DNA of 64,000 nucleotides from Sphingomonas sp. PAMC26645 (lineage in GTDB: Bacteria > Pseudomonadota > Alphaproteobacteria > Sphingomonadales > Sphingomonadaceae): assembly GCF_004795835.1 (NCBI RefSeq), contig NZ_CP039249.1, positions 1,422,501-1,486,500 of the forward strand, given 5' to 3'. Made by a program: the position numbers and the translations under genes. The notes under the pieces were generated by a model. That model was not told the DNA's origin, did no database searches, and worked only from the letters and a program-made list of their open reading frames with translations. Shown here piece after piece: positions 48,786 through 58,432 of the stretch. The number at the start of each line of letters is the position of its first letter. The stretch's first letter is position 1.

Positions 48786-49178
48786 TTACCGGCCGCCTCG
48801 AAATTCGAAGGTGAAGCGATAGGCGCCGTCCTTTGCGGGACGAGCATCCACCCGCCGCACCGGGCTGGCCGCGACCAGGGTCAGCGCGCCGTCCGCGACG
48901 TTGACGGGGATGCCGACCGTCAGATCGATCTGCCTGGACCAGCCGCCGCCCATGACGGTCGCGCGCACCACGAGCCGCCCCGCCCAGACGCACTGCGCAT
49001 CAGTTGGGCAGCGACTGTCTTCGATGACCCGGTCCGCGCGCACTTTCGGTCCGTTGACGAACGCGGTCTGGCCAAGCGTTATCGGACCTTCGACCGGGAC
49101 ATGCGCCGTGCAACCCGTGATGAACGTCCCGGCCAATGCCAAGATTGCCGCCCGCCTCAAGACTGCGCGCTCAACCAC
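48786..49178 (-). CDS. small lipoprotein with CPxxxxCVWAG motif
   Basis: The 130-residue product starts at a GTG (MVERAVLRRAAILALAGTFI) with a lipobox TGC (about residues 21-23). Its mature part has EDSRCPTDAQCVWAGRLVVR, a cysteine pair plus tryptophan common in small bacterial lipoproteins, and a beta-rich tail. The function is unknown. Its start overlaps the I78-type lipoprotein stop by 8 bp, so the two are coupled. Confidence 0.8.
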   Translation of the reverse strand: MVERAVLRRAAILALAGTFITGCTAHVPVEGPITLGQTAFVNGPKVRADRVIEDSRCPTDAQCVWAGRLVVRATVMGGGWSRQIDLTVGIPVNVADGALTLVAASPVRRVDARPAKDGAYRFTFEFRGGR

Positions 49179-49461
49179 AGGATGCGGAAACTACCCGGCC
49201 GTCCGCGACGACGACGGTCACGCGCTCCTGCCGGTAATCGCGCGTCATCGGATCGCCCGGCGCGAGCCGACGGACCACGGCGCTTCCCGTCCGGCGAAGA
49301 ATATCCGTGTCGCTAGGCGCGGTCTGCCCGGCAAGCGCCGCGGCGGCATCGGCGCGGCATCGTCCCGTACTTAGCCGGTCGTTCGTGCCGGTCGAGGCGC
49401 AGGCTCCGAGGCACGCCAGCCCAAGCATTGACACCAGCATGCTTCCCTTGATCGTCGTCAT
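49171..49461 (-). CDS. I78-family peptidase-inhibitor-like lipoprotein
   Basis: The 96-residue product starts MTTIKGSMLVSMLGLACLGA with lipobox Cys21. The mature part contains a Cys, then the I78 pattern: a segment ending LAGQ, TGSAVVRRLAPGDPMTRDYR and the final VVVADGRVVSASCG with a second cysteine. The MEROPS I78 family inhibits serine proteases; here that activity is inferred from pattern only. It is 8 bp overlapped by the next lipoprotein gene. Confidence 0.78.
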   Translation of the reverse strand: MTTIKGSMLVSMLGLACLGACASTGTNDRLSTGRCRADAAAALAGQTAPSDTDILRRTGSAVVRRLAPGDPMTRDYRQERVTVVVADGRVVSASCG

Positions 49462-49628
49462 CGTCACATCCCCGTCACCGTAAGCCACGCCCTGATTAGC
49501 GAGCCGAACCTGAACGGTAGACGGTGCCGACGGCGGATAGCCTTGATCGAACGGGCGGGGGCGTGCCCCGGTATCCAGTGCAACGGCGTGCAAGGCCGAC
49601 CGTCCGCGGAAGGCCTTGCACCGCCCGG

Positions 49629-51065
49629 TCAGCTGATATGAACGGCCTTCGTGACCAGATGCGCGGCAATGCCCTCGGGGCCGTCCTCGGAACCATGCCC
49701 GCTTTCCTTCACGCCGCCGAACGGGCTGTCGGGATAGCTCAGCCGGACGTTGTTGATCGCGATCATTCCCGCCTCGATCGCGTCGCCGAGCATGTTCTGG
49801 CGACGGCCATTCTCGGTGAAGCAATACGCCGCCAGACCGAACGGCAGGCGGTTGGCTTCGGTCACCGCGTCCTCGTCCGTCGCGAACCGGCTCAGCAGGG
49901 CGACCGGGCCGAACGGCTCCTCGTTCATCGCGCGCGCCGACAGGGGTACGTCGGCCAGCACGGTCGGCTGGAAGAAGAACCCGCCCTGGCCGCCATAGTC
50001 GCCGCCGGCGAGCAGCTTGGCGCCGTGCCCGGTCGCATCGCCGACCAGCTCGGCGATCGCATCGGGACGGCGGGCGTTGGCCATCGGGCCCATCTGGCTC
50101 GCCGCATCCATGCCGTCGCCGATCTTCAGCGCGCGCGTTCGCTCGGCGAAACCGGCGGCAAACCGGTCATAGATGCCGTCCTGTACGTGGAAGCGCGTCG
50201 GCGCGACGCAGACCTGGCCGGCATTGCGAAACTTGTGCGCGACCAGCGTATCGAGCGTCTTCTCCAGGTCGCAATCGTCGAACACCAGCACCGGGCCGTG
50301 CCCGCCCAGCTCCATCGTCGTCCGCATCATCGTATCGGCGGCCAGCTTCATCAGCGCCTTGCCGACCGGCACAGATCCGGTGAAGCTCAGTTTCCGCGTG
50401 ATCGGCGAGGCGAGCAGGTGGCGCGACACCATGTCGGGCACGCCGAACACGCATTGCGCGACGTCACCGGGCAATCCGGCGTCCTGGAAGCAGCGCATGA
50501 CCTCGACCGCGCTACCCGCGGTTTCCTCGGATGGCTTGATGATGATCGAGCAGCCGGCCGCGACCGCTGGCGCGATCTTGCGCACGACGTTCATGATCGG
50601 GAAGTTCCATGCGCAGAACGCCGCCACCGGGCCAACCGGCTGGTGCAGGACCAGGCTGCGCGTACCCGATGGGCGAGGCAGCACGCGGCCATAGACGCGC
50701 AGGCCCTCGGCGGCATGGAAATCGAGCAGCGCGGCGGCAAACGCGACCTCGCCCTTCGCCTCGGCCTGGATCTTGCCCTGCTCGAGCGTAGCGATGCGCG
50801 CGATGTGATCGCCGCGCTCGCGCAGCAGTTGCGCGGTCCGGACCAGGATCGCGGCGCGCTTTTCCGGCGGGGTCGCACGCCATGCGATAAAGCCGCGCTG
50901 CGTCGCTTCCAGCGCCCGATCGAGGTCCGCGGCGTTGGCGAGCGGCAGTGCCGCCTGTCCCGCACCGGTCGCCGGGTTCAGCACGTCGCGAGTCTCGCGA
51001 CCGTCGCCGCTCAGCCATTCGCCGGCGATGTAGAGCCCGAGCTTGGTGTCATAGGCGGTGGTCAT
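49629..51065 (-). CDS. NAD(P)-dependent aldehyde dehydrogenase, succinate-semialdehyde type
   Basis: The 478-residue protein starts MTTAYDTKLGLYIAGEWLSG. It shows the ALDH motifs FCAWNFPIMNVVRKIAPAVA, TMELGGHGPVLVFDDCDLEK (catalytic Glu) and NAGQVCVAPTRF (catalytic Cys), and ends YPDSPFGGVKESGHGSEDGP. It resembles the GabD/SSADH branch; exact aldehyde unclear. GGAGACGATT precedes the ATG at 51065; an in-frame start at 51107 is a longer alternative. Confidence 0.92.
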   Translation of the reverse strand: MTTAYDTKLGLYIAGEWLSGDGRETRDVLNPATGAGQAALPLANAADLDRALEATQRGFIAWRATPPEKRAAILVRTAQLLRERGDHIARIATLEQGKIQAEAKGEVAFAAALLDFHAAEGLRVYGRVLPRPSGTRSLVLHQPVGPVAAFCAWNFPIMNVVRKIAPAVAAGCSIIIKPSEETAGSAVEVMRCFQDAGLPGDVAQCVFGVPDMVSRHLLASPITRKLSFTGSVPVGKALMKLAADTMMRTTMELGGHGPVLVFDDCDLEKTLDTLVAHKFRNAGQVCVAPTRFHVQDGIYDRFAAGFAERTRALKIGDGMDAASQMGPMANARRPDAIAELVGDATGHGAKLLAGGDYGGQGGFFFQPTVLADVPLSARAMNEEPFGPVALLSRFATDEDAVTEANRLPFGLAAYCFTENGRRQNMLGDAIEAGMIAINNVRLSYPDSPFGGVKESGHGSEDGPEGIAAHLVTKAVHIS

Positions 51066-51414
51066 AATCGTCTCCGTTGTTGGCGTCGCGTCCGGCTGAA
51101 CCGTCATGTCGTCGTCGATCGTCGCCGCGGTAAGACCCAAGGCGCGATCGAGGGATCGTACGTGGCAATCGCCGGGTCGATCGAGCGAAATGCTGGGGTC
51201 GCCCGGCATGGCGACCGCAGCATATGGCAGCGGGTCCGCAGGCTCAACTGGAGCGATGCGATCGTCGTGCCCATCATCGGTGCGGACGTCCCGCCCCGCG
51301 CGACGCCTCGTGTCGCGGACATGACACGCATCGGGCATACGGAGCAGGCGCGCAGTACCTTGTGCGATCCCGCGCGTTTGCGGATCGTGCGCGTTAATCA
51401 TTCGGATCGTGGCC
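51066..51414. other. divergent intergenic region between aldehyde dehydrogenase and phospholipase C
   Basis: 349 bp with no gene. It must hold promoters for both the minus-strand dehydrogenase and the plus-strand phospholipase. No operator or hairpin stands out. Confidence 0.4.
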
Positions 51415-53514
51415 ATGACAGAAGTTTCTCGTCGCACGCTGCTCGCCGCCGGCCTGTCCGGTGCGACGCTGTCCGCGTTTCCCGCGGCGATCGCGCGGGC
51501 GGCGGCGATCGCACCCGACGTGAAGACGGGCTCGATCATGGATGTCGAGCACGTCGTCATCCTGATGCAGGAGAATCGCGGCTTCGATCATTATTTCGGG
51601 TCGCTGCGCGGCGTCCGCGGGTTTGCGGACCGGTTGCCGATCCCCGTCCCGTCCGAGGCCGACGCGACGAAGCCGGCGCCGGTCTGGTACCAGGGCGATC
51701 GAACCGCCCCCGGCGGCGCGCGGACGGTCCTGCCGTTCCACCTCGCCACGCGGACGAATTTCGATCTGATGCGGATGGAGGGCACGCCGCATAGCTGGCC
51801 CGATGCGCAACGTGGCTGGGACGAGGGGCGGATGGCGCACTGGCCCGAAGCGAAGAGCCAGCGCGCGATGGGGCATTATCGACGCGAGGACATCCCGTTC
51901 CAGTTCGCGCTCGCGGAGGCGTTCACGGTATGCGACGCGTATCATTGCTCGGTCCAGACCGGGACTAACACAAACCGCCTGTTCCTGTGGAGCGGCACCA
52001 ACGATCCCGGCGGCACGCTGGGCGGTCCTGCGATCGGCAATTCGCACGACAGTTTTCCCGCGGACGGCGGCGCTGCCGATCCGTATCGCTGGACGACGGT
52101 GGTCGAGCGGTTGCAGGCGAAGGGTGTCGACTGGCGCATCTACCAGGACATGGCCGACAATTTCACCGACAACCCGCTGGTCGGCTTCGCCGCGTTCCGG
52201 GACGCGCACCGGGGTGATGGGGATCCTGCATTACGAGAGCGCGCGCTAACGACCCGCGGGCTCGACGTCTTGCGCGCCGACGTGCTCGCCGGGCGACTGC
52301 CGCAAGTGTCCTACGTCATCGCCACCGCGAAAGGCTCCGAGCATCCCGGTCCGTCGAGCCCTGCGCAAGGCGCCGCCTATACCGCCGACGTACTCGACGC
52401 GCTGACCGCGGACCCCAAGGTTTGGGCGCGAACCGTGCTGCTCGTGATGTTCGACGAGAATGACGGCTTCTTCGATCACGTCCCGCCGCCGGCGCCACCC
52501 TCGCACGCCGCCGACGGCACGCTGCTCGGCGGATCGACGGTCGATCTCCATGGCAGCTATCACCTCCACCCGAGCAAAAGCGATGCCGCGCTCGATCTGC
52601 CCGCCTATCGCGGCCGGGCGTATGGGCTGGGCCCGCGCGTGCCGATGTACGTCGTCTCGCCGTGGAGCCGGGGCGGGTGGGTCAACTCGCAGGTATTCGA
52701 TCACACTTCGGTAATCCGCTTCCTCGAACGCCGGTTCGACTTCCACGAACCCAACATCGCGCCGTGGCGCCGCGCGGTCTGCGGCGATCTGACGTCCGCG
52801 TTCGACTTCACCGCGGCCGACCCTGCGCCGTTCGCCGCGATGCCCGATCCACGGCCCGATGCCGTCCGGGCCGCGGCGATCCCCAAGCAGATAAGCCCTC
52901 AAGCGCCAGCCGGGTCACAGCACCCATGGCAGGAACCCGGCATCCGCCGCGCTCGTCCGCTGCCCTATGTCTTGGCCGTCGGCGAGAGGATCGCGGATGG
53001 CGCGCTCCATCTACGCTTTGAAACGGAAGGGACGCAGGCGGCGGTGTTCCACGTCTACGACCGCACCGCCCTGGCCCAAGCGCCGCGCCGCTTCACCGTC
53101 GAACCCGGACACGCGTTGGACGGGCGTTGGTCGTTCGACGACGCGGGCCTTTACGATCTATGGGTGCTCGGCCCGAACGGCTTCCACCGCCATTTCGCCG
53201 GCAGCGGAAACGATCCAGCGCACCTGTACCGGATGCAGTGGATCACCACCGCGGACGATCTCGTTCTGCGACTGCCTGGCAGCCAGCGCGATCATGGTCT
53301 GGTGGCGAGCGTTGCGGCGATCGGCATGCCACCCAAGGTGATACCATTGGCCGACACACGCTATCGCTGGCCTCTCCGCGACAGTTTCGGCTGGTACGAC
53401 GTCACGGTGTCCACAGCGACGGCTCCCCGATTTCGGCGTCGCGTGTCCGATCGCGTCGATGCGCCGGGCCGGATCACGTGCAGCGATCCATTTCCGCCTG
53501 ACGCGCACGCATAG
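51415..53514 (+). CDS. Tat-exported phosphocholine-specific phospholipase C
   Basis: The 699-residue protein has a twin-arginine signal (SRRTLLAAGLSGATLSAFPA). It continues with VEHVVILMQENRGFDHYFGS, TGTNTNRLFLWSGTNDPGG and VMFDENDGFFDHVPPPAPP, the family motifs of PlcH/PlcN-type enzymes, with two C-terminal DUF756-like repeats (from about 490). It would hydrolyse phosphatidylcholine or sphingolipid-type headgroups outside the cell membrane. The ATG at 51415 is preferred over a GTG at 51409. Sphingomonads make sphingolipids, so self-membrane remodelling is conceivable. Confidence 0.93.
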   Translation: MTEVSRRTLLAAGLSGATLSAFPAAIARAAAIAPDVKTGSIMDVEHVVILMQENRGFDHYFGSLRGVRGFADRLPIPVPSEADATKPAPVWYQGDRTAPGGARTVLPFHLATRTNFDLMRMEGTPHSWPDAQRGWDEGRMAHWPEAKSQRAMGHYRREDIPFQFALAEAFTVCDAYHCSVQTGTNTNRLFLWSGTNDPGGTLGGPAIGNSHDSFPADGGAADPYRWTTVVERLQAKGVDWRIYQDMADNFTDNPLVGFAAFRDAHRGDGDPALRERALTTRGLDVLRADVLAGRLPQVSYVIATAKGSEHPGPSSPAQGAAYTADVLDALTADPKVWARTVLLVMFDENDGFFDHVPPPAPPSHAADGTLLGGSTVDLHGSYHLHPSKSDAALDLPAYRGRAYGLGPRVPMYVVSPWSRGGWVNSQVFDHTSVIRFLERRFDFHEPNIAPWRRAVCGDLTSAFDFTAADPAPFAAMPDPRPDAVRAAAIPKQISPQAPAGSQHPWQEPGIRRARPLPYVLAVGERIADGALHLRFETEGTQAAVFHVYDRTALAQAPRRFTVEPGHALDGRWSFDDAGLYDLWVLGPNGFHRHFAGSGNDPAHLYRMQWITTADDLVLRLPGSQRDHGLVASVAAIGMPPKVIPLADTRYRWPLRDSFGWYDVTVSTATAPRFRRRVSDRVDAPGRITCSDPFPPDAHA

Positions 53515-53562
53515 ACCTGATCGGTCCAGCGAGGCCAACGCGACCGCACAGCCGCAAACGCG

Positions 53563-53814
53563 TCATCCGGCGGGAGACTTCCGATCGGCGTCTTCCTCGC
53601 GCAGGAACTGGAGAAGCTCCTCGATCTCGTCCGACCCATAGCGCAACGCCATGTCGTCCACCTCAATCTCTACCGTAGCGCGATCCTCCGACGACCAACC
53701 GGCGAGGATGTCGGCACAATCGGCCAAAGACCCGCGCGCAACGCTCTTCCGCTCCCCACCCGATTTGTCGGTGCGATAGATCGTAGCTGGCTCGCTCAGC
53801 GGATAGGTCGTCAT
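53563..53814 (-). CDS. small acidic hypothetical protein
   Basis: An 83-residue product starting MTTYPLSEPATIYRTDKSGG with an acidic, likely helical second half (ATVEIEVDDMALRYGSDEIE, EELLQFLREEDADRKS). No family recognised. It begins 74 bp downstream of the DUF892 gene, same strand, and may belong to the same stress-linked run. Confidence 0.6.
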   Translation of the reverse strand: MTTYPLSEPATIYRTDKSGGERKSVARGSLADCADILAGWSSEDRATVEIEVDDMALRYGSDEIEELLQFLREEDADRKSPAG

Positions 53815-53888
53815 GGAATTCGTCTCTTCCGTCCAGCACTGTATGGGATGTGGATGCCCGCCGACTGCATGCCGGCGGGCATTCGACG

Positions 53889-54398
53889 TCATTCGTCTTC
53901 GTCTTCGGCGTCGATGTTGACGGTCGTCTCGGCGAGCTTGGTCATATATTCGTCGCCACCATAGATGTCCTTGGTGGCCGCGCTCAGCTTCTTGTGGTCG
54001 TCCTTGAGACCCAGCGCCTTGGCGTACGCCGTCGCCGTACCGAACCCGGCGATCCCGTAATGCGTCATCCGCTGATACTGCGCGATGATCATCACATCGA
54101 GCAGCGGACCCTTCTCCGGACCTTCTTCAAGCACATGCTTGGTAGCTTCGACGACAAGGCCTTCCATGCCCTTGCAATGCTCCTTCGAGACCTTCTCGTC
54201 GTTCGACGCGATCAGGTCCTTGAGCAGGTCGGTATGCTTCTCGATATCCGCCTGCGACTTGGTCAACATCTCCTTCAGCGATGCATCGCTCGCCTTCGAC
54301 GTGATCTTCTTGAGGACCTTCTTCATCTGGTCGTTTGCGGACCACAGATCCTTCAGCTCGTCGGTGTAGATTTCCTGGAGATCTTCGGGTGCAGACAT
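53889..54398 (-). CDS. DUF892 (YciF-like) ferritin-like protein
   Basis: The 169-residue helical protein begins MSAPEDLQEIYTDELKDLWS and contains SQADIEKHTDLLKDLIASND and MIIAQYQRMTHYGIAGFGTA, which carry Glu/His/Gln positions of the ferritin-like DUF892 fold. Such proteins are induced by general stress in alphaproteobacteria. It lies between two small proteins and upstream neighbours include a Zn-ADH. The metal activity is not established. Confidence 0.88.
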   Translation of the reverse strand: MSAPEDLQEIYTDELKDLWSANDQMKKVLKKITSKASDASLKEMLTKSQADIEKHTDLLKDLIASNDEKVSKEHCKGMEGLVVEATKHVLEEGPEKGPLLDVMIIAQYQRMTHYGIAGFGTATAYAKALGLKDDHKKLSAATKDIYGGDEYMTKLAETTVNIDAEDEDE

Positions 54399-54484
54399 CG
54401 GATCATCCTTATGGGCTCACCGGCGGAATGCGCGGCGGCTGGTTTTGAATTTATTCGGGAGATGCGGATCGGAGCGCGGCGACC

Positions 54485-54943
54485 TCAGCCGGCGCCGGGC
54501 TGCTTCTGCTCGTCCTCGTAGTCGGCATCGGTACCGATCTTGCCGTTGGCCTCGGCTTCGGCGATGCCCGACGTCTCGACCACTTCGATCGTCCTACCTT
54601 CGGCAGCGATCGCATGCGGCTCGCGGTCCGCATCCGGGTCGGCGGCGATCGTTGTGCGGTCACCGCCGTCCGAGCCTGCGACACCGTTTCCGGCATCGCC
54701 GCCGTCTTCCCCCGCTTGGCCGCCGCCGTGATAGGCGATGTCGGTCTGGCCGCCATGCGCCATGAAACCGGTGTTCGTCTCGGTCTTGCCGGCATGCGGG
54801 TTGGGATAGGACCCGCCGCCACTTTCGCCGCCTTCGCTGCGGCCGTGAACATCGTCGTTGCCGCGGGGCGAGTCCGAAACGCCGTCCGGCGCGCCCTTGC
54901 TGCCGGGATTACCGGGAACGGGGGTATGAACCTTGTCACTCAT
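54485..54943 (-). CDS. low-complexity acidic/Gly-rich hypothetical protein
   Basis: The 152-residue product begins MSDKVHTPVPGNPGSKGAPD and is rich in Gly, Asp, Glu and Asn (DSPRGNDDVHGRSEGGESGG, HGGGQAGEDGGDAGNG), with no hydrophobic core. It is probably disordered. AAGGACG precedes the ATG at 54943. Resembles stress-related hydrophilic proteins only in composition; no function claimed. Confidence 0.65.
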   Translation of the reverse strand: MSDKVHTPVPGNPGSKGAPDGVSDSPRGNDDVHGRSEGGESGGGSYPNPHAGKTETNTGFMAHGGQTDIAYHGGGQAGEDGGDAGNGVAGSDGGDRTTIAADPDADREPHAIAAEGRTIEVVETSGIAEAEANGKIGTDADYEDEQKQPGAG

Positions 54944-55023
54944 CGGTACGTCCTTCTGAATGTAGCGGATCAAAACAAATCGGCCCGATCCGCTCGTCAG
55001 GAGCGAACCGGGTCGGGGAGGGG

Positions 55024-56196
55024 TTACGGCCGCAGCACGACCTTGATGACGCCGTCCTGCTTGTCGCGGAACTTCTGGTACATTTCGGGCGCATCCTCGA
55101 GGCTGGCCGGGTGCGTCACGACGAAGCTCGGATCGATGTCGCCCGCCTCGATCCGTGCGAGCAGCGGCTTGGTATAGGCCTGGACGTGCGTCTGGCCGGT
55201 CTTGATCGTCAGCCCCTTGTTCATCATCGCGCCGATCGGGATCTTGTCGCCCATCCCGACATAGACGCCGGGGATCGAGACCGTGCCGCCCATCCGGCAG
55301 CTCATGATCGCCTCGCGCAGCACGTGCACGCGGTCGGTGGCGAGGAACGTCGCCGCCTTCACCTTGTCGATCACCGCATCCATTGCGCCATGCCCCGAAG
55401 CCTCTGCACCGACCGCGTCGATGCAGCTATCGGGGCCCCGGCCCTTGGTCCGGAACTGGAGCTCGTCATAGACGCTGTCGACCTCGGTGAAATTGATCGT
55501 CTCCGCACCGCCAGCCTCGGCCATCGCCAGTCGCTCGGGCACCTCGTCGATCGCGATCACGCGGCCCGCGCCGAGCATCAGCGCCGATCGGATCGCGAAC
55601 TGGCCGACCGGACCGCAGCCCCAGATCGCCACGGTGTCGCCCGGCTCGATCTGCGCATTCTCGGCGGCCATGTAGCCGGTCGGGAAGATGTCGGAGAGGA
55701 ACAGCGCCTGCTCGTCGGTGACGCTGTCGGGCACCTTGATCGGGCCGATATCCGCCATCGGCACGCGCAGATACTCGGCCTGGCCACCGCAATAACCGCC
55801 CAGCATGTGGCTGAACCCAAACAGGCCGGCGGGCGAATGGCCCATCGCCTTGATCGCCATCTCAGAGTTCGGATTGGTCCGCTCGCACGCGGAGAACAGC
55901 CCCTTGCGACAGAAGAAACAATCACCGCAGCTGATCGTGAACGGCACGACGACACGGTCGCCGATCTTCAGGTTGGTGACTTCAGAGCCGAGCGCGACGA
56001 CTACGCCCATGTTCTCGTGTCCGAGGATGTCGCCCGCCTGCATCGTCGACTGGTATCCGTCGAGCAGATGAAGGTCGGACCCGCAGATCGCGCAGGCCGT
56101 GACCTTGATGATCGCATCGCGCGGATGCTTGATCTCGGGATCTGCAACAGTATCGACCCGAACATCGCCTTTTCCATGCCAAACAAGTGCGCGCAT
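55024..56196 (-). CDS. zinc-dependent alcohol dehydrogenase (formaldehyde dehydrogenase-like MDR)
   Basis: The 390-residue protein starts [20 protein letters not shown]. Catalytic zinc ligands are Cys38 ([13 protein letters not shown]) and His60-Glu61 (GHENMG); the structural zinc motif is [15 protein letters not shown] (Cys90, 93, 96, 104). The NAD site is [20 protein letters not shown]. This matches glutathione-independent formaldehyde dehydrogenase-like ADHs. An upstream in-frame start at 56244 is less likely. Same strand as the DUF892 set, so possibly a stress gene. Confidence 0.92.
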   Translation of the reverse strand: MRALVWHGKGDVRVDTVADPEIKHPRDAIIKVTACAICGSDLHLLDGYQSTMQAGDILGHENMGVVVALGSEVTNLKIGDRVVVPFTISCGDCFFCRKGLFSACERTNPNSEMAIKAMGHSPAGLFGFSHMLGGYCGGQAEYLRVPMADIGPIKVPDSVTDEQALFLSDIFPTGYMAAENAQIEPGDTVAIWGCGPVGQFAIRSALMLGAGRVIAIDEVPERLAMAEAGGAETINFTEVDSVYDELQFRTKGRGPDSCIDAVGAEASGHGAMDAVIDKVKAATFLATDRVHVLREAIMSCRMGGTVSIPGVYVGMGDKIPIGAMMNKGLTIKTGQTHVQAYTKPLLARIEAGDIDPSFVVTHPASLEDAPEMYQKFRDKQDGVIKVVLRP

Positions 56197-56744
56197 CAGA
56201 AGATCTCCGTCATAGAATTGCAGCCTAGTGCTCACGCACGACACGACATCGCGTCAGACATGACTCGGCAATGGCGCAAACGCCGCCTGATCATCATCGA
56301 CACCATGCACTGTCGCCACGAAGTCTCGGTCGCGACGTTTCCGCGTCGCCGCCGTCAGCGTGAACATATCCTGGGGAGTATAGCGATCAAAGTGGCGTCA
56401 TCGTTCCTGAGTCACGCCAATATCCGCAGTTAAAATTTCATGTTGATTGCGATCAATATCGATGAACTTAAACTAAATCGAGATACTCCAATGAAAATCC
56501 ATAGATCGTAAGGACTTGTCGAGCCTGATCGCTCTGCGACATCGTTGCGGTTGCGACATTGATGCTGCGGCTTCCTCTGCGCAACGGCGATTGCCTTACC
56601 AAGTTTGCGGACGCCGGGGCCAATTCGGAGTGTGGACCGTTAGGACGCTATCGCAGTCTGCCGACGCCGTTCGTCCGCCACGCCTTGCACGGCGTTGCGG
56701 CGTTCCGACGGGCGGGTGCACGATTTCAGGCCCGGGATAACCTC
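56197..56744. other. 548-bp non-coding region upstream of the alcohol dehydrogenase and HAD operon
   Basis: No gene. The segment about 56420-56520 is clearly AT-richer than its surroundings and likely holds a promoter for one or both divergent genes (alcohol dehydrogenase minus, HAD plus). No GGAAC/CGTT EcfG-type pair was found by eye. Confidence 0.4.
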
Positions 56745-57410
56745 ATGCAGCTCAAAGCCATTCTCTTCGATATCGACGGTACGCTGGTCGACACCAACGA
56801 CATGCACGTCCTCGCCTGGGAGGAGGCGTTCGCGACCGTCGGCGCGTCGTTCGACCGCCAGGCGATCCACGACCAGATCGGCAAGGGGACCGACATGCTC
56901 GTGCCGACGCTGCTGCCAGACGCGGACGAGGATCAGCAGGAAAAGCTCGGCGACACGCACGGCGCGATCTTCAAGGCAAAATACCTGGAGACCGCCAAGC
57001 CGTTCGCGCAGGCGCACGACCTGCTGGCCCACGCGCATGGTCTCGGGCAGCAGGTCGTACTGGCATCGTCCGCCTCCGAGGCAGAACTCGACCATTACAT
57101 AGACTTGCTCGACGCCCGCGACCTGATCGCCGCGACGACGAGCAGCGACGACGTCGAGAAGACCAAGCCCGCACCCGACATCTTCGCGACCGCGCTCAAG
57201 AAGCTGCCGGGGATCGACCCCGCCGAGGTGATCGTCGTCGGCGACACGCCTTATGATATCGAGGCTGCGGCCAAATGCGGGATCGCCGCCGTCGCCGTCC
57301 GATCGGGCAAGTTCAACGACGAGCAACTGCACGCGGCAGGCGCGATCGCGATCTACGACGACGTGGCGGCCTTGCTCGCCGGCTACGCAACCTCGCCACT
57401 GGGGCGCTGA
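56745..57410 (+). CDS. HAD-superfamily phosphatase (phosphoglycolate/beta-phosphoglucomutase-like)
   Basis: The 221-residue protein begins MQLKAILFDIDGTLVDTNDM (nucleophile Asp9, acid Asp11), with VVLASSASEAELDHYIDLLD (motif II Ser) and KTKPAPDIFATALKKL then VGDTPYDIEAAAKCG. Substrate not readable. It opens a run with the SDR gene 5 bp downstream and then a patatin gene; upstream in-frame starts are in non-coding sequence. Confidence 0.88.
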   Translation: MQLKAILFDIDGTLVDTNDMHVLAWEEAFATVGASFDRQAIHDQIGKGTDMLVPTLLPDADEDQQEKLGDTHGAIFKAKYLETAKPFAQAHDLLAHAHGLGQQVVLASSASEAELDHYIDLLDARDLIAATTSSDDVEKTKPAPDIFATALKKLPGIDPAEVIVVGDTPYDIEAAAKCGIAAVAVRSGKFNDEQLHAAGAIAIYDDVAALLAGYATSPLGR

Positions 57411-57415
57411 TCGCC

Positions 57416-58432
57416 ATGGCCATCACCCTGAAACCCCTCCGCGATCAGATCATCGTCGTCACCGGCGCAACCAGCGGCAATGGTCTCGCCATAGTCGAGG
57501 AAGCCGTGCGCCGCGGTGTCGCCGTCGTCGCGACCGCGCGTAACGAAGCGGCGCTTGAGGCGCTGCGCGATCGCCTCTCAGCCGATGGCGGACGCATCGC
57601 GATCTGCGTCGCCGACGTCAGCGACATGGCCGCGGTCGAGCGTGTCGCCGCCGTCGCGATCGAAGCGTTCGGTGGGTTCGACAGCTGGGTCAACAACGCC
57701 GGGACCGGGACCTACGGCACGCTCGAGCAGGTTCCCGTTGCCGACCACCGCCGGGTATTCGACGTCAATTACTTCGGCGTACTGCACGGATCGCTGGTCG
57801 CCGCGCGGCATCTGCGCGGCCGCGGCGGCGGCGCCATCATCAACGTCGGCTCGATCCTCAGCGACCGCGCGATCGTCGAGCAGGGGCCGTATTGCGCGAC
57901 CAAGCATGCGGTGCAGGCGCTGACCGACACGCTGCGGATGGAACTGGAGCAGGAGGGCGCGGGCATTTCGGTCACGCTGATCAAGCCCGGCGCGATCGAT
58001 ACGCCATTCCCCGAGCATGCGCGCAACTTCATGGACCAGCCGCCCCGCCTGCCGCCGCCGCTCTACGCACCGTCGGTCGTCGCCGACGCGGTGCTGTTCG
58101 CCTGCGGAACGCCGCGACGCACGCTGTATGCAGGCGGCGGGGGGCTGCTGTCCTCGCTCCTTTCGCGCGCCGCGCCACGGTTGAGCGACAAGATCATGGA
58201 ACTGGTCGGCACCGTCGCGCAGCAAAAGCCGGAAGATCCCGGTGACCCGGCGCGCCGCGATAACCTCTATGCGCCGAGGGTCGACGCGTTGCGCGGAAGC
58301 CAGGACGTCCATGCGCGGAAATCGAGCAATGTATTGCAGGCACAGAAACTCCACCCCGCCATCTTGGTGCTCGGTGTCGTCGGAGCCGGAATCTCGGTTG
58401 CCCTAAGCTGGCCGAAGGATACCAGCCGGTGA
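57416..58432 (+). CDS. short-chain dehydrogenase/reductase with C-terminal membrane anchor
   Basis: The 338-residue protein begins MAITLKPLRDQIIVVTGATS, with nucleotide loop TGATSGNG (16-23), NNAG near 93, and catalytic Tyr159-Lys163 (YCATKHAVQAL). The C-terminus has a hydrophobic stretch (HPAILVLGVVGAGISVALSW) expected to be a membrane anchor or span, unusual for a soluble SDR. Substrate unknown. It overlaps the patatin gene by 4 bp (GTGA). Confidence 0.88.
   Translation: MAITLKPLRDQIIVVTGATSGNGLAIVEEAVRRGVAVVATARNEAALEALRDRLSADGGRIAICVADVSDMAAVERVAAVAIEAFGGFDSWVNNAGTGTYGTLEQVPVADHRRVFDVNYFGVLHGSLVAARHLRGRGGGAIINVGSILSDRAIVEQGPYCATKHAVQALTDTLRMELEQEGAGISVTLIKPGAIDTPFPEHARNFMDQPPRLPPPLYAPSVVADAVLFACGTPRRTLYAGGGGLLSSLLSRAAPRLSDKIMELVGTVAQQKPEDPGDPARRDNLYAPRVDALRGSQDVHARKSSNVLQAQKLHPAILVLGVVGAGISVALSWPKDTSR

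Noticed and set aside
49524..51794. 756-residue plus-strand frame opposite the aldehyde dehydrogenase
   Set aside because: Antisense shadow of a strong gene; Arg/Asp/His-rich with no domain.
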